From Ophiura sarsii (taxonomy: Eukaryota; Echinodermata; Ophiuroidea; Amphilepidida; Ophiuridae), in the NCBI GenBank assembly GCA_035610835.1, contig CM069441.1, positions 101,367,606-101,431,605 on the forward strand: DNA of 64,000 nt. Reading direction: 5' to 3'. Shown piece by piece: positions 62,250-64,000 of this stretch (the first letter of the stretch is position 1; the number at the start of each line of letters is the position of its first letter). Under the pieces are notes generated by a model. It saw only the letters and a program-made list of their open reading frames with translations. It was not told where the DNA came from and ran no database searches. The translations under genes were made by a program, and so were the position numbers.

Positions 62250-62324
62250 GTACACCAGACAATAGTGGCCAGACTTATATAAATTGGCAACATAAATTTA
62301 GATGGTGGCGGATGCAATTTGTAT

Positions 62325-62550
62325 TACTGTAAAAGTGGTAATTTTCGCGCGATTAAATTTTCGCGCTTTGCAGATTTTCATCTATTTCTCTTGTTTTTAA
62401 ATTCGCGAGTTGAAAGTTCATTACATAGACTTATACACAAAATAAATATTTTTGCAGTAGCTGCATATACACAAAATAAATATTTTCGCGGTAGCTGTAT
62501 GAAGCGCGAAAATGAATGTAGCGCAAACATTTCCACGTTTACAGGTATTA
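62325..62550. mobile_element. MITE with TTACTGTAAAAGTGG termini and TTTCGCGC words
   Basis: TTACTGTAAAAGTGGTAATT then TTCGCGCG at the left; GCGCAAACATTTCCACGTTT then ACAGGTA at the right. ATACACAAAATAAATATTTT is repeated inside at about 62434 and 62467. Confidence 0.68.
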
Positions 62551-62960
62551 CAAATGTCACATGTCATGTTAAAACTACTATCTTAACCCAAAACTGTTAG
62601 AGTAGGAAAATCATTCAGAGATTCAGTGATTAATAGTAAATATGTGTATTTTCAATTCATACAAATTTGATCTGTGTATGCACCAATAACAATATTGATT
62701 AATGTTTGTCCACTGCCACCTTTTTAAATTATTGTGCTTTGGTAGTTGACACAAAAACTTCATTGCTCCAACTGGAGTTGATTTTCCAACTCATGATTTT
62801 AGAATGATTTAAATGGAGTTGATTTTTTAACTCGTAACAGTTTTAGCTTTAACACGTCATGTAATATTTGAAATAATTAAATGGGTGTCTGTGATTATGT
62901 GTTGAAACAATACAAAATGCAAATTTAATTGTATTTTGCCCATCGTCGTGTGGTACTTAG

Positions 62961-63241
62961 AGTCAGTGTCATAATGCTATGAATGTAATGCAACCAATGC
63001 GTGTGTATGTGCGTACACACCCCAACTCGAAAGTGCGTACTGGAAACTTTCAATTTTAACAGTGTGTCCTGAAGCATTAAATTGGTCAATTGTGAAATCG
63101 TCACTCGCATGTATACATAGTTGTCGCATGCATACATAGTTGTTCGCGTATTTCTAGCATTCGGATGCAGCTCCGTGAACAACAACAAACACGCTCGCGT
63201 GAAATAGCTTAAATGTCATCCATAGCATTATGACAGTGACT
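62961..63241. mobile_element. MITE family A, copy 4
   Basis: The clearest copy: AGTCAGTGTCATAATGCTAT at the left, and GCATTATGACAGTGACT as its inverted right end. A short internal duplication (CGCATG..TACATAGTTGT) is present at about 63104-63145. Confidence 0.8.
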
Positions 63242-64000
63242 GTTGTACAGCTGTGCCTATCATTAGAGGCACCATAGGGTTTTATTCCATATACATGAAC
63301 TGCATACAGCATCAGACAACGGTAAAATGCTAGTATTAAAATGTTCATAGGGAGTAAAAAATAACAGACACCAGAGGGCCCTATTCCATGTAACGGTTTA
63401 TTGGACAGTTAGTACAATGACAAGGTGTATGCCGCCTAGTCTCTGAGGTATTATAATGAATGCTGCATGACACTAGAGGGCTACATCCTATGCTTACAGT
63501 TGATGGTGGCCTCAAAAGTTGGTTACTTTTGATTCCCTATTGGTTTCAATATAAAAATGGATTTTGATTATAGGATTCCAGAAAAAAACTCATCACATGT
63601 TGAAACAAACTCATCTCATCCTAAAGAAATGGGAGGGGGATGAAAAGGGTGGAAGTTAGATACAAAAAAGCAACACTACATGAGGGAAAAAATTACAAAT
63701 TTGTCATAAGTATACCTGTGCAGTCTCACATGCATATATCCAACATTAAATGATGCAGGTTACTTGTTGATGCAACCTTGCCGAATTCGACAGTGTTTAC
63801 GATAAATAAGTTAAAAAGGTAACTTAATAAGCGCCCACCCAAAATCACTATGCTAACCGCCCTGGGCGCTTATAGGGATAATACGGTAGTCTGCTAGCTC
63901 ACCTCCTGTGTACAAATATGCCAACACAACTTTCTTCAGTGAACAATAGGTCATGGTTAATCCTTTCCACGCGGCAGGCGTCTTTAGACGACATTCCAAA
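63242..64000. other. Right edge of the window, no gene recognised
   Basis: Loosely repeated phrases (ACACCAGAGGGCCCTATTCC, GACACTAGAGGGCTACATCC) recall the end of exon 17 (GAGACACTAGAGGGCCTTATCC) and may be decayed copies of it. No TBL3 exon with the right phase was found. Confidence 0.45.

Overview
The window is AT-rich, intron-rich animal nuclear DNA. It is crowded with short inverted-repeat transposons, tRNA-derived SINEs and minisatellites. Single-exon Toll-like receptors of the single-cysteine-cluster type, plus the repeat style, point to an invertebrate deuterostome (echinoderm, hemichordate or amphioxus-like). I cannot place it more precisely from sequence alone.

The backbone is one large plus-strand gene, TBL3/UTP13, a WD40 protein of the UTP-B complex in the small-subunit processome. 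I place 17 coding exons from 970 to 62249. Their phases all agree, giving about 756 codons (2270 nt) spread over 61 kb. The first few codons and the C-terminal end are not in the window. Exons 1-4 lie at 1-4 kb, exons 5-6 at 6-11 kb, exons 7-11 at 17-28 kb and exons 12-17 at 54-62 kb.

The 26.6-kb intron between exons 11 and 12 holds three minus-strand, intronless Toll-like receptor paralogues: 31888-34737 (intact), 38282-41122 (intact) and 49711-52536 (one in-frame amber stop). Their upstream regions share a TATA-type promoter block and their 3' flanks are related, so the cluster grew by segmental duplication inside the host intron. Comparing duplicated flanks gives empty sites that define later insertions: a hAT-like element at 43779-44163 with a perfect 8-bp target duplication, and a TA-flanked element at 48990-49649.

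The most unusual signal is a recurring event in TBL3: tandem duplications that cross or abut a 5' splice site. After exon 13 the exon tail plus donor is amplified into a minisatellite of about 17 units of about 81 bp, with 12 decoy copies of the GGTAAG donor. After exon 10 the exon tail plus donor is repeated at least three times, and one copy is split by a hAT-like MITE. After exon 15 a 31-bp piece of the exon recurs immediately behind the donor.

Other structure includes a 705-bp near-perfect palindrome bounded by TTAA, several TTAA- and TA-flanked MITE families, and a SINE family ending in a telomere-like TTAGGGTTA tail. There are also two composite elements with a shared head and tail around different tandem repeats (one carries eight perfect AGGTCAAAGGTCA motifs), a scattered GGGATAGATAAGGAAG minisatellite, a LINE reverse-transcriptase fragment, and two hammerhead-ribozyme-like motifs.
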